Source: an uncultured Rhodospirillales bacterium (lineage in GTDB: Bacteria > Pseudomonadota > Alphaproteobacteria > CACIAM-22H2). Taken from it: DNA of 64,000 nt. Of the stretch, positions 53,814-61,989 are shown in pieces. The DNA lies in NCBI GenBank assembly GCA_937926175.1, contig CALANV010000037.1:286564-350563 (forward strand), written 5' to 3'. Every line of letters begins with the position of its first letter. Position 1 is the stretch's first letter. Under the pieces are notes generated by a model. The model worked only from the letters and a program-made list of their open reading frames with translations, was not told where the DNA came from and ran no database searches. A program made the position numbers and the translations under genes.

Positions 53814-54581
53814 ATGGAACCGATCCTCATATATGGCTTCCCGGCGGGAAGCTCCATGGGGCTCGTCGCCTGTCTCGAATGGCTGGGTAGGCCTTACAAG
53901 CTGGGTCGCGTCGACATGTTGGGGGAGATGCGCGAGCCGTCCTACAAGCGGATCACCCCCCGCGTCGAAACACCCGTATTGATCACCGAGCGGGGCGACG
54001 TCGTTACCGAAACCATAGCGATCGCCGCATGGCTCGAAGCGCGGGGCCCGGAACGCCGCATCAGCTTCGACCCGCTGTCGCGCGAGGCCGAGCGGATGCA
54101 CCAGTTGATGGCGTTCATCAACACCGGATTCACCGGGGCTTTCAGTCCCCTCTGGGCCGCGATGGAAATGCAGCCGTCCGTCCCGGCGATGCAGTCGACC
54201 CTGAAAGAGTGGGGGCGCGAAAACGTCATCGAACGGCACGACCGGCTCGAGGAGATGATCGGAGACACGAAGTTTCTGATCGCCGACCATCCAACGCTGG
54301 CAGACGGCATCCTGATCGGCGTCGCGCGCTGGCTCGACATCCATCAGGTGGCCGACAGGGCTCGTTGGCCGAAACTCGCCGCCCTCCGGGAGCGCATCGA
54401 GGCCGATCCGGCCGTCATCTATGCAATGGCGCTGGAGAACGGCGAAAAATGCGATCGGCACCGGGGCATGCCGGGGTCATGTCGAGCTGAGAGAGGTGAT
54501 CGACCGGTTCGGCGCAAAGTAGCCGCGAACGAACGGGCGCGCGATGGATATCGCCGGCCGGTGGCAAGGCCGCCGTCGTAA
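53814..54581 (+). CDS. Glutathione S-transferase family protein with a shifted C terminus
   Basis: As read, 255 residues from ATG 53814. N-terminal thioredoxin-like domain (ILIYGFPAGSSMGLVACLEWLG; ETPVLITERGDVVTETIAIAAWLE) and all-helical C-terminal domain (LADGILIGVARWLDI). After ENGEKCDRHRGMPG the reading becomes Arg-rich and untypical. Dropping one G from the run at 54473-54476 gives GHVELREVIDRFGAK and a stop at 54520-54522, a normal family end. So either a recent frameshift or a base-calling error extends the protein. Divergent from HxlR, likely its target. Confidence 0.8.
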   Translation: MEPILIYGFPAGSSMGLVACLEWLGRPYKLGRVDMLGEMREPSYKRITPRVETPVLITERGDVVTETIAIAAWLEARGPERRISFDPLSREAERMHQLMAFINTGFTGAFSPLWAAMEMQPSVPAMQSTLKEWGRENVIERHDRLEEMIGDTKFLIADHPTLADGILIGVARWLDIHQVADRARWPKLAALRERIEADPAVIYAMALENGEKCDRHRGMPGSCRAERGDRPVRRKVAANERARDGYRRPVARPPS

Positions 54582-54821
54582 CCGGGAGTAGACCGGGTTA
54601 TGGCGTCGACGCGGGCGGGAGTCGCTATGCCGCCTGACGGCATGCGATGGCGCCCGGGAATCTCGGGCCGTAAAGGGCATTCGGCCGCAAGCGGCGCGCC
54701 GAAGAACGACGAAACGGAAGTACGATGTCTACGCCATAGCCCTTCAATTCCATGTGCGGGGATTCAGCCTCATCTCCGCTTCTTCCGGGCATGCCGACGA
54801 ACCGGAAACATGGACGGCGAT
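54582..54821. other. Stretch between the GST and hydrolase genes
   Basis: If the GST gene ends at 54522 the gap is 299 bases. No gene, repeat or terminator is convincing here. Confidence 0.4.
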
Positions 54822-55658
54822 TCACCCTCGCACGAACGCCAGCAGGTCGGCATTGATGATGTCGGGGTGCGTGGCGAACATGCCGTGCGACAAGCCCGGA
54901 TAGGTCTTCAGCGTCCCGTTCTTCAGCAGCTTGATCGATTTGTGCGCCGAGGCGGCGATCGGCACGACCTGATCGTCCTCGCCGTGCATCAGGAGAACCG
55001 GCACCGTGATCGCCTTGAGGTCGTCGGTGAAATCGGTCTCGGAAAACGCGGCGATGCAGTCGTACTGCGCCTTGGCGCCGCCCGCCATGCCTTGCCGCCA
55101 CCAGTTGTCTATCAACCCCTGGACAACCTTCGCGCCCGGGCGGTTGAAGCCGTAGAACGGCCCCGAAGGCACGTCGATGAAGAATTGCGCCCGGTTTGCC
55201 GCAAGCGCCGCTCGGAAGCCGTCGAAGACCTCCTTGGGCTGCCCGTCCGGGTTCGCCTCGTTCTTCACCATGATCGGCGGTACGGCGCCGATCAACACGG
55301 CCTTCGCGACGCGTCCCGGTTCGGCGCGCGCGACGTAGCGCGTGACTTCACCGCCGCCGGTGGAGTGGCCGATGTGGATGGCGTTCCTGAGATTCAGGGC
55401 GGCAGCCAATGCGGCGACATCGGCGGCGTAGGTATCCATATCGTTTCCGGTGTCGGTCTGATCCGAGCGGCCATGGCCGCGCCGGTCATGCGCGATCACG
55501 CGATAGCCCTGGGCGAGGAAGAACAGCATCTGGTTGTCCCAGTCGTCGGCCGAAAGCGGCCAACCGTGGTGGAACATTATCGGTTGCGCGTCGCGCGGGC
55601 CCCAATCCTTGTAGAAAATCCGGGTGCCGTCGCTGGTGGTCAGGATGTTGCTGGCCAT
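54822..55658 (-). CDS. Alpha/beta hydrolase, non-heme chloroperoxidase (perhydrolase) type
   Basis: 278 residues from ATG 55658, with AAAGGAGAGC directly upstream. Nucleophile elbow GHSTGG (Ser), acid in HGEDDQVVP and His in LSHGMFATHP. HHGWPLSADDWDNQMLFF and HDRRGHGRSDQ are typical of cofactor-free haloperoxidases (perhydrolases) and arylesterases. No signal peptide. The frame is open further upstream to 55805, but those residues are not family-like. Confidence 0.9.
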   Translation of the reverse strand: MASNILTTSDGTRIFYKDWGPRDAQPIMFHHGWPLSADDWDNQMLFFLAQGYRVIAHDRRGHGRSDQTDTGNDMDTYAADVAALAAALNLRNAIHIGHSTGGGEVTRYVARAEPGRVAKAVLIGAVPPIMVKNEANPDGQPKEVFDGFRAALAANRAQFFIDVPSGPFYGFNRPGAKVVQGLIDNWWRQGMAGGAKAQYDCIAAFSETDFTDDLKAITVPVLLMHGEDDQVVPIAASAHKSIKLLKNGTLKTYPGLSHGMFATHPDIINADLLAFVRG

Positions 55659-56069
55659 GCTCTCTCCTTTCGTCCGTTCGCTGGCACTTGCCGGAACCAA
55701 CAGGGTCGGGGCTCGCGATCGCCGCCACGACGCCGGGCAGGGCGCCGCGGTGAGTCGTGGTCCAACCGTCATGTCGGTCGTGCTTAGCGGCCGCGGTTCC
55801 GACACGGAACAAGGCTAGATGATCCGGGCGGGGGTGAAAGTTGGCAGAATGGAGAATGAGCAAGGCATAACGGACAAATGGCGCAGGCGAAGCCGACGGC
55901 TTACCCAAGCGATCACACCACTCAGCATCAGGTCATGCGCCCGATGCCTATTGAATGCGCATGATGCCTATTGAAATAGCGAAACGGCGCCCCCGCATCT
56001 CAAGAAGCGGGCAGCGCCACGAAGCGTCGCCCGCAATTCTCGAGTTATGTGATCACTTCAGTTTCGTGA
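55659..56069. other. 411-base intergenic stretch with small repeats
   Basis: No gene. It holds a direct repeat GATGCCTATTGAA (twice between about 55938 and 55976) and GTGATCACTTC twice near 56049-56073, the second copy reaching into the end of the next gene, plus the hairpin listed next. Confidence 0.5.
56007..56034 (-). terminator. Possible terminator hairpin of the secreted hydrolase gene
   Basis: GCGGGC (56007-56012) pairs with GCCCGC (56029-56034) with further pairing inside. It lies 36 bases beyond the minus-strand stop at 56070. The T-tract is weak. Confidence 0.4.
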
Positions 56070-56864
56070 TCACTTCGCGGCGACGAGGGCGTACTGCGCC
56101 GCGCTGTGGATCGTATCCGCAATGACGTCGGGCTGCGTCATGTAAACGGCGTGGCTCGCCGGCACTTCGACGATCGTCGCGCCAATTCGCTTGGCCATGT
56201 GACGCAGCATGGCCAGGTCGAACGCCTTGTCCTCGGTCGCGATGACCGCCCAGCTGGGCTTGGTGCGCCAGGCTGCATTCCCGAGCGGCGCGGCAAAGAC
56301 CGACATGTTGATGGGGACCTGCGAGTCACGCATGAAGGCCGCATCTGCATCGCCGGCGTCATGTGCGAACCCGGCCTTGAACTTGTCCGGATTGATGAAC
56401 CCGTATCCGTCCTCGCCGACGTCGATGACGAATTCCGGCGTCGGCGCAAAACCTTCGTACTGCTGCGCGGTCGTCTCGCCGGCATCGGGCGAAAGGGCCG
56501 AAACGTACACCAGGCCGGCGACTTTGGGATGGATGCCGGCTTCGGTGATGACGGTACCGCCCCAGGAGTGGCCGACGAGAATCGCGGGACCATCCTGCCG
56601 GTCGAGAACCCGCCGCGTCGCCGCCACGTCGTCGGCGAGCGAGGTGTGCGGATTCTGCACGATGGAGACGCGATAGCCGCGCGACGTCAGCCGGTCGTAA
56701 ACGCCGCGCCATCCGGAACCATCGGCAAAGGCGCCGTGCACCAGTACGACATTCCTGATGACCTGATCGGCCGGGATGGGGCCCTGGGCAGAGGCGGTGG
56801 CGGCCGCAGTCAGGCCGGCGGTCGTAACCGCCGCCGCGGCGATCAGCGTCTTGGTCGAGCGCAT
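56070..56864 (-). CDS. Exported alpha/beta hydrolase
   Basis: 264 residues from ATG 56864. Signal peptide with cleavage after TASA-QG, then NVVLVHGAFADGSGWRGVY, nucleophile loop VGHSWGGTVITEAG and the catalytic His in PASHAVYMTQP. This resembles the salicylate-esterase/MhpC-like group often annotated as alpha/beta hydrolase in stress operons. Its promoter region is shared with the divergent ohrR-like gene and contains a palindrome. GTG/ATG alternatives upstream (56873) sit too close to the AAGGA site. Confidence 0.88.
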   Translation of the reverse strand: MRSTKTLIAAAAVTTAGLTAAATASAQGPIPADQVIRNVVLVHGAFADGSGWRGVYDRLTSRGYRVSIVQNPHTSLADDVAATRRVLDRQDGPAILVGHSWGGTVITEAGIHPKVAGLVYVSALSPDAGETTAQQYEGFAPTPEFVIDVGEDGYGFINPDKFKAGFAHDAGDADAAFMRDSQVPINMSVFAAPLGNAAWRTKPSWAVIATEDKAFDLAMLRHMAKRIGATIVEVPASHAVYMTQPDVIADTIHSAAQYALVAAK

Positions 56865-56895
56865 GGGACACATCCTTTCTTATAAACGCGATAAT

Positions 56896-56911
56896 TGTTA
56901 TCGAGATAACA
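56896..56911. promoter_or_regulatory. Palindromic operator between ohrR-like gene and hydrolase gene
   Basis: TGTTATC-GA-GATAACA has perfect 7-base arms. It lies 32 bases upstream of the hydrolase start, in the AT-rich shared promoter. It suits a MarR/OhrR dimer. Confidence 0.65.
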
Positions 56912-57009
56912 GATAATATGGATCGCACCCTAACCCTTGTCAACGAATATTTTATCGCAATATATGTTTTTGTGATCTCGATCCGAACAAACTTGGCAAG
57001 ACGCAACCG

Positions 57010-57480
57010 ATGTCTTCACAAGCCGGCAACCCGCCCGTGGCGTTGGACGATCAACTCTGCTACGCGATCTACTCCGCGGGCATGGCGATCCAGCGGCTTT
57101 ACAAACCATTCCTGGACGAGCTCGGGCTGACCTATCCCCAGTATCTGGTTCTCAACGTCCTGTGGCGTAACGACAAACAGACGGTCGGCGCGATTGCCGA
57201 GAAGCTGGCGCTGGAATCGAGCACGTTGACTCCGCTGCTGAAGCGTCTCGAGGCGGCCGGCCTGGTGTACAGAACGCGAAACCCGAACAATGAGCGTCAG
57301 GTCGTCGTCGGACTAACCCAACAGGGAAGGGCGCTCAAAGGGCGGGCGGGCCGTCTCGGCGAGGCCCTGCTCAAGGCCTCGGGGCAGACACCCGGCGAGC
57401 TCGCCAAGCTCAACCGGGATATCCGGCGCCTCCGCGACCGGCTCTATGAGCACATCGGGGAATGGCGCGCGCCGCTGTGA
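57010..57480 (+). CDS. ohrR: MarR-family regulator, OhrR-like
   Basis: 156 residues. The N terminus DDQLCYAIYSAGMAIQRLYKPFLDELGLTYPQYLVLNVLW matches OhrR, with the reactive Cys17 that senses organic hydroperoxides. The winged helix follows (TVGAIAEKLALESSTLTPLLKRLEAAGLVYRTRNPNNERQVVVGLTQQG). The usual target gene, ohr (peroxidase), is absent; instead the divergent neighbour is an exported hydrolase. Single-Cys versus two-Cys type: no second Cys is seen, so it would be the one-Cys kind. Confidence 0.88.
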   Translation: MSSQAGNPPVALDDQLCYAIYSAGMAIQRLYKPFLDELGLTYPQYLVLNVLWRNDKQTVGAIAEKLALESSTLTPLLKRLEAAGLVYRTRNPNNERQVVVGLTQQGRALKGRAGRLGEALLKASGQTPGELAKLNRDIRRLRDRLYEHIGEWRAPL

Positions 57481-57577
57481 TCAGAACGGCGGCACGCCGC
57501 GAAACGTCAGTCGTCGGGGATCTTACCGGTAGGGCCGCGATATTCCTTCCGGCCCGTATCCGGCCGGTGGCAGACGA

Positions 57578-57667
57578 TGGCGGATGGGGTGGGATTCGAA
57601 CCCACGAGGCGGTTGCCCGCCTGCCGGTTTTCAAGACCGGTGCCTTAAACCACTCGGCCACCCATCC
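57578..57667 (-). tRNA. tRNA-Ser (anticodon UGA)
   Basis: On the minus strand: acceptor GGATGGG pairs with CCCATCC, discriminator G and encoded CCA. Anticodon arm CCGGT-CTTGAAA-ACCGG gives UGA at positions 34-36. A long variable arm (GGCGGGC...GCCTC region) and T-arm GTGGG-TTCGAAT-CCCAC complete a class II tRNA of 90 bases. Confidence 0.95.
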
Positions 57668-58038
57668 GTGCTGAGGGTTCAGTCACTTAGCAAACCCGCC
57701 GGGGATGAGGGAAGGGGGTCGCACCCCATCCACGCTCCCGGCTGCGCCGGCAATGTTCATTCGATGCAGAGGGCGGCACGCCCGCGCCCACTGGCCTGAC
57801 GCCGGATACCACCGCCTAATCTACGCCTATCTCGATCTCGGCGAGATCGAGCTCGAACCTTCCGCCACGGCGCCGGACGATGACAGGCCATACAGCCACG
57901 AGGTCAAGACGGGTGACGATTCCCGGATGATCAACCGAAGGTCATCATTACGCCACGCCGTTGGCGTCGCATCCTCAGCGATACCGGCATGTACTTCATG
58001 CATGTTTTCGCAACAACGCGAGGGTGACGTCTATCCCG
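57668..58038. other. 371-base stretch without a gene, next to tRNA-Ser
   Basis: Upstream side of the minus-strand tRNA, so the tRNA promoter should be here. A CTCGATCTCGGCGAGATCGAG palindrome-like tract lies near 57830-57851. No coding sequence or integrase is seen. Confidence 0.45.
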
Positions 58039-58665
58039 TCACATCCGCTCGGCGATGATGCAGACGTTCAAATACGCCTCGGCGTCCGCCGTTTGCGGTA
58101 CGCGGTCGCTCACGATCTTGCACGGAAAATCGTAGTACGAAGCGATGGTGCCGAATCCGGCTTCGGCGTCGAACAGGGTTTCCAAGGCTTCGCGGGTAAA
58201 CCTCCAATAGTCGTATGGATAAGCATGGATCGGGAATGCGAAGTGCGTTTGGACGAAAACCCGTCCGCCGGGCCTGAGTACCTTGCCGATCTCCACTGCG
58301 GCCTTCCACGGCTTGCGGATGTGCTCGAATACAGAGCAGGCGATCACGGCGTCAAAACTGGCGGGTTCGAACACCTCGGTCAACCGCTCGGCATCGGCCA
58401 CGACATCGACGTCGAGTCCGGTCTCGAAATCGACGCCGATCAGCGTGGCGTCGGGCGCGAGCCAGTCGCCATGCATGGTCGAAACGTTCGGATTGCTGCG
58501 CCTGGTTCCAAGCTCCATTACTCGGGCGTGTCGCACACTGCGGAGCCATGGAATGAACGTCTCGGTCAGTGGGTCCCGCTGGGGCGAGGAGCGGGTGACG
58601 TTCGAACGCCGGATCTGCAGAGCACCGGCAACGGCTGCATAGGCCTTACGTACAACTCCAATCAT
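58039..58665 (-). CDS. Class I SAM-dependent methyltransferase
   Basis: 208 residues. Motif I is weak but present as RVMELGTRRSNP; then LIGVDFETGLDVDVVADAERL, FDAVIACSVFEHIRKPWKA and VLRPGGRVFVQTHFAFPIHAYPYDYWRFT, the layout of Methyltransf_11-type enzymes found in sugar and O-antigen clusters. The gene is in line with the minus-strand glycan genes and may be the last of that set. ATG 58665 starts at the natural N terminus. Confidence 0.85.
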   Translation of the reverse strand: MIGVVRKAYAAVAGALQIRRSNVTRSSPQRDPLTETFIPWLRSVRHARVMELGTRRSNPNVSTMHGDWLAPDATLIGVDFETGLDVDVVADAERLTEVFEPASFDAVIACSVFEHIRKPWKAAVEIGKVLRPGGRVFVQTHFAFPIHAYPYDYWRFTREALETLFDAEAGFGTIASYYDFPCKIVSDRVPQTADAEAYLNVCIIAERM

Positions 58666-58739
58666 TCCCCCCCTCTCTTAGGCTGATCAGAGCGCCCCAT
58701 GGACTTCAGCCATAAGGGCAGGGCAGCGACGCAGGGGCG

Positions 58740-58780
58740 GGACGACTCGAACGTCCAAAAGGCTTGCAGTCCGGGCCAGG
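58740..58780 (-). other. tRNA-like fragment (T-arm plus TGCA loop)
   Basis: On the minus strand GGACG-TTCGAGT-CGTCC is a perfect T-arm with a consensus loop, preceded by GACTGCAAGCC, which recalls a tRNA-Cys anticodon region. No D-arm or paired acceptor was found. It may be a 3' tRNA remnant such as an old attachment site. Confidence 0.3.
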
Positions 58781-58804
58781 TACTTATGCGTAGCGCGCGG
58801 CGCG

Positions 58805-59476
58805 CTAGTCGCTCTCGCCAGCCTGATCGCCCTGGAAACCGTGATTAATCGCCCAGATGGCGGCCTGGGTCCGGTTGCTGACCTGGATCTTGCGTAGGAT
58901 GGCCTTGAGGTGCAGCTTCACGCTTGCTTCGGTGATCTGCAGATGATCGGCGATCACCTTGTTCGGGTAGCCGCGCACGAGACAGCGCAGGATGGCGGCC
59001 TCACGTTCCGACAAGCCGCTGGACGCGGCGGACGAGCGTGGCGTCGTGCGCTCGAGGCGCGCACGAGTCCCGACGAGTAGTCCCGCAAGCTGGGTCGGGA
59101 AGACCTTTTCGCCGGTGAACACGAGACTGAGGGAGTGCGTCAGCGCCTCGGTCGACATGTTCTTGAGCAGATATCCGTCGGCACCGGCCTCGAGCGCCTG
59201 CGCGAGTGCGCGCGAGGAAAGACGATTCGTCAGCACCACGATCTTGCCGGCGTAGGCGGCACGCAGCCGCTCGACCTGGGCGAAGGGCTCGCTCGGCCCC
59301 TCCTCGAACTCGACGAGCACGAGCTGGGGCGGCGGGTTTCGCGCCAACCATGCCAGCGCTTCGTCGATCGTCGCGGCCTCGCCCTCGATCCGGAACGGCG
59401 TGCCGCTGAGGAGATGTTGCAGCCCTTCGCGAAACAGCCGGCTTGCATCCACCAAGAGTGTCGAAACGGACTCCAT
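58805..59476 (-). CDS. LuxR/NarL-type response regulator with altered receiver
   Basis: 223 residues. Receiver domain (1-120) followed by a LuxR helix-turn-helix (LSEREAAILRCLVRGYPNKVIADHLQITEASVKLHLKAILRKI, about 152-195). In the receiver, the usual phospho-acceptor Asp is Glu56 (LVLVEFEEG) and only one acid (Asp10) is left of the pair; Thr83 and Lys105 are kept. Glu may mimic phosphorylation, so the protein may be always active or respond to another cue. No kinase is adjacent. The setting suggests control of glycan genes. Confidence 0.88.
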   Translation of the reverse strand: MESVSTLLVDASRLFREGLQHLLSGTPFRIEGEAATIDEALAWLARNPPPQLVLVEFEEGPSEPFAQVERLRAAYAGKIVVLTNRLSSRALAQALEAGADGYLLKNMSTEALTHSLSLVFTGEKVFPTQLAGLLVGTRARLERTTPRSSAASSGLSEREAAILRCLVRGYPNKVIADHLQITEASVKLHLKAILRKIQVSNRTQAAIWAINHGFQGDQAGESD

Positions 59477-59733
59477 CCCGCACTGCCTCCCACATTCGCC
59501 CCTACCCGGTCACACCGAGGGCCGGCTGCCGGGCCTTCTTCGCCCACCTCGGCCTTGACGGAATGTTACGGAGTCAAGCCAAGCTGCCCTATTCGCCTCT
59601 ATGGGCAGATGGGGCGATAATTGCGGGCGGCAATCGGGCCCAAACGACCGTAACGGATAGCCAAACGACGCAGTTTCGTTGGATGGCGTGGGAAACGGCG
59701 CAGGATCCCGCGCCGGCGCATACTGACGGATTG

Positions 59734-60939
59734 CTACGTATGGTGGAGCACAGGTTGGGGGATGCTCGTCCGTCCGGCTGATTCACGCAGCGCGGTACGG
59801 TAGAGATCCTCCAAGAGCCGCGTCTGGGATGCGAGATCGAAGAGTTCCCGCGTCCGCTGCTGACCCGCGCGGCTCATCGACGTCCAGAGCTGCGGATCGG
59901 ACAGCAGCCTTGCGATGGACTCGGCAAGACCGCGCCAGTCACGCTCGGGTGAAAGAAACCCGGTCTTGCCGTGGGCGACGGCCTCCGGGACGCCGCCGCT
60001 TGCGAAGCTGATGACCGGTACGCCCATCGCCTGGGCCTCGGCGAACACCAGCCCGAAGGCTTCGCCATGGCCGCTTTCGATCCGGAGGCTTGGAACGGCG
60101 AACACCATCGCGCGGTTGAGCCACGCCTTGATCTCGTCCTGGGAACGGATACCGAGAAACCGGAAGCGGCGAAGGACTTCGCGCGCCTGCGCCTCGAGGG
60201 CCGCGCGTTCGCATCCTTCGCCGATCACCACCAGCTCGGCCTCGGGATACGCCTTCTGCACCTCGGCCATAGCGCGAATCAGATAGTCGCATCCCTTCTG
60301 GGGCTCGAGCCGCGCGACGAACAGGACGATCGGCTCCCGGCGGATGGTGGGGTCCGGTGTGAAGAACCGGACATCCACGCCGATATAGTGGACGGCGATG
60401 CGGGATTCGGGAAAACCGAGATCGAGCAGAAGCCCCCGGATGTATTTGGACACTGCGATGAACAACGTGCCGTCACGGGCAAGAAGATCGCGCTCGCGGA
60501 CGAACTTCCGGTGCAGATAGAAGGCGCGCGAGGCATAGGCGTCATAGGTCATAACGTCATAGCCGTGGAACGTGGTGACGAGCGGCACACCGAGCCGGCG
60601 CGCCAGCGGGCGCAACAGCACGCCGTCGAGGCCGAAATGCGCATGGACGAGGACGGGACGGACGGCGCGCGCCCAACGTTCGAGCCGCAGCGAGCGACCG
60701 GTCGCCTTGAACACGACCTCGGCGGCGCGACCGGCCAATCCGTCACCGTTGAGCACAAACGTCCGCTCGGCCGGCGTGTCGAGATGGCGAATGCGCTTCG
60801 AACCGGCGTAGTAGGCGCGGAAGTCGCGCAAGGACTCGCCCTGCAGCCGCACCCAGATCTCGGAGTAACGCAGGATATGGTCGCGATAGATGAGCACCGG
60901 CGCCGGGTGGTCGACCTCCGGCATGAAGCTGGCATCCAT
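59734..60939 (-). CDS. Glycosyltransferase family 4
   Basis: 401 residues, GT-B fold. The donor-binding half has VLFVARLEPQKGCDYLIRAM and the E-x7-E motif GHGEAFGLVFAEAQAMGVPVI; the acceptor half has VLVHAHFGLDGVLLRPLA and VTTFHGYDV. It transfers a sugar with retention during exopolysaccharide or O-unit assembly at the inner membrane. ATG 60939 is 4 bases after the stop of the next gene upstream, so it is part of the coupled operon. Confidence 0.92.
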   Translation of the reverse strand: MDASFMPEVDHPAPVLIYRDHILRYSEIWVRLQGESLRDFRAYYAGSKRIRHLDTPAERTFVLNGDGLAGRAAEVVFKATGRSLRLERWARAVRPVLVHAHFGLDGVLLRPLARRLGVPLVTTFHGYDVMTYDAYASRAFYLHRKFVRERDLLARDGTLFIAVSKYIRGLLLDLGFPESRIAVHYIGVDVRFFTPDPTIRREPIVLFVARLEPQKGCDYLIRAMAEVQKAYPEAELVVIGEGCERAALEAQAREVLRRFRFLGIRSQDEIKAWLNRAMVFAVPSLRIESGHGEAFGLVFAEAQAMGVPVISFASGGVPEAVAHGKTGFLSPERDWRGLAESIARLLSDPQLWTSMSRAGQQRTRELFDLASQTRLLEDLYRTALRESAGRTSIPQPVLHHT

Positions 60940-60942
60940 GCG

Positions 60943-61989
60943 TCACCTCCGGCTGATCCGGCCATCGCGCCGCATCCGCAGCAAACTTTCCCGCGTCGCG
61001 TGGAGCGCGATGCGCGGCATCTGCCGCAGCCACGTCGTGGGGCCGAAATAGTCGCGCAAGTATCGCCGGCTTTCTTCCGCAGCGAACGCCGTGCGGGCGC
61101 CTGCCATGCCGATCACACGTCCGAACGAGCTCGCGAACCATTTGTCCGCCGTCGGACCGATCTGGGCAAAACGACGTCTCAGGTGATAGGCAGTCTTGAC
61201 GTAGCGCAGCGACTGGTCGACTGCGGCATCGGTGCGGGCCGTTGCCGCATTCGCGGGATGGATACGCTGATCGGCCAGCGGGGTGGCGATATGGGCACCC
61301 GGAAAGAGCGCGACCGCGGCGATCTTCGGAAACTCGTCGCTCGCCCGGGCGATGTCCTCGGGCATCGGCAAGATTTCGGCCAGCGTCGCCCGACGGAACG
61401 AGAGCGCGCTGAACGCCGGGCAAGTGTAGGGCGACCGCTGACCCGCAGCATAGAAGGGACGGAGATCGAGAAAGCTCGTCTCGCGGTACCGGGCGCGCCG
61501 GATCATTACGGCGCGGACGTTCGCCGGATCCGGTAGGGACGAGAGGGGGAGCGGCTTTCCGTCCGGGTCGATGTAATCAAGCTCGTGATAGACCCAGCCG
61601 ATGTCCGGGTTGCGCTCGAACACCTCGACGACGCGGGCGACCTTGTCGGGCCGGAACACGTCATCGGCATCGAGGAAGCATATGTATTCGCCACGGCTCT
61701 CGCGAAAGCCGAGATTGACGGCACTGGCCTGACCGCCGTTCGGCTTCAGGATGAGGCGTACCCGGTCCCGGTATCCGGCCAGAACCGTGCGGGAGCCGTC
61801 GGTCGAGCCATCATCGATCACCACGACCTCGACCGGACGGTATGTCTGCGCCAGCGCACTGTCGATCGCGGCCGCGACATAGCGTTCATAGTTGTGATTG
61901 CAGATGAGGACAGTCACGAGCGGCCGTCGCGGCGCCGTCCGTGGCCCGAACAGACGTCGCCGTTTGCGGTGGTCGGTCTCGGCGGTCAT
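60943..61989 (-). CDS. Glycosyltransferase family 2
   Basis: 348 residues from ATG 61989. GT-A fold at the N terminus: VTVLICNHNYERYVAAAIDSALAQ, VVIDDGSTDGS and the metal-binding DADD in CFLDADDVF. A helical C-terminal part follows. The ATG overlaps the stop of the upstream glycosyltransferase by 4 bases. The frame is open further upstream but that is inside the neighbour. Inverting transferase for one sugar of the surface glycan. Confidence 0.9.
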   Translation of the reverse strand: MTAETDHRKRRRLFGPRTAPRRPLVTVLICNHNYERYVAAAIDSALAQTYRPVEVVVIDDGSTDGSRTVLAGYRDRVRLILKPNGGQASAVNLGFRESRGEYICFLDADDVFRPDKVARVVEVFERNPDIGWVYHELDYIDPDGKPLPLSSLPDPANVRAVMIRRARYRETSFLDLRPFYAAGQRSPYTCPAFSALSFRRATLAEILPMPEDIARASDEFPKIAAVALFPGAHIATPLADQRIHPANAATARTDAAVDQSLRYVKTAYHLRRRFAQIGPTADKWFASSFGRVIGMAGARTAFAAEESRRYLRDYFGPTTWLRQMPRIALHATRESLLRMRRDGRISRR

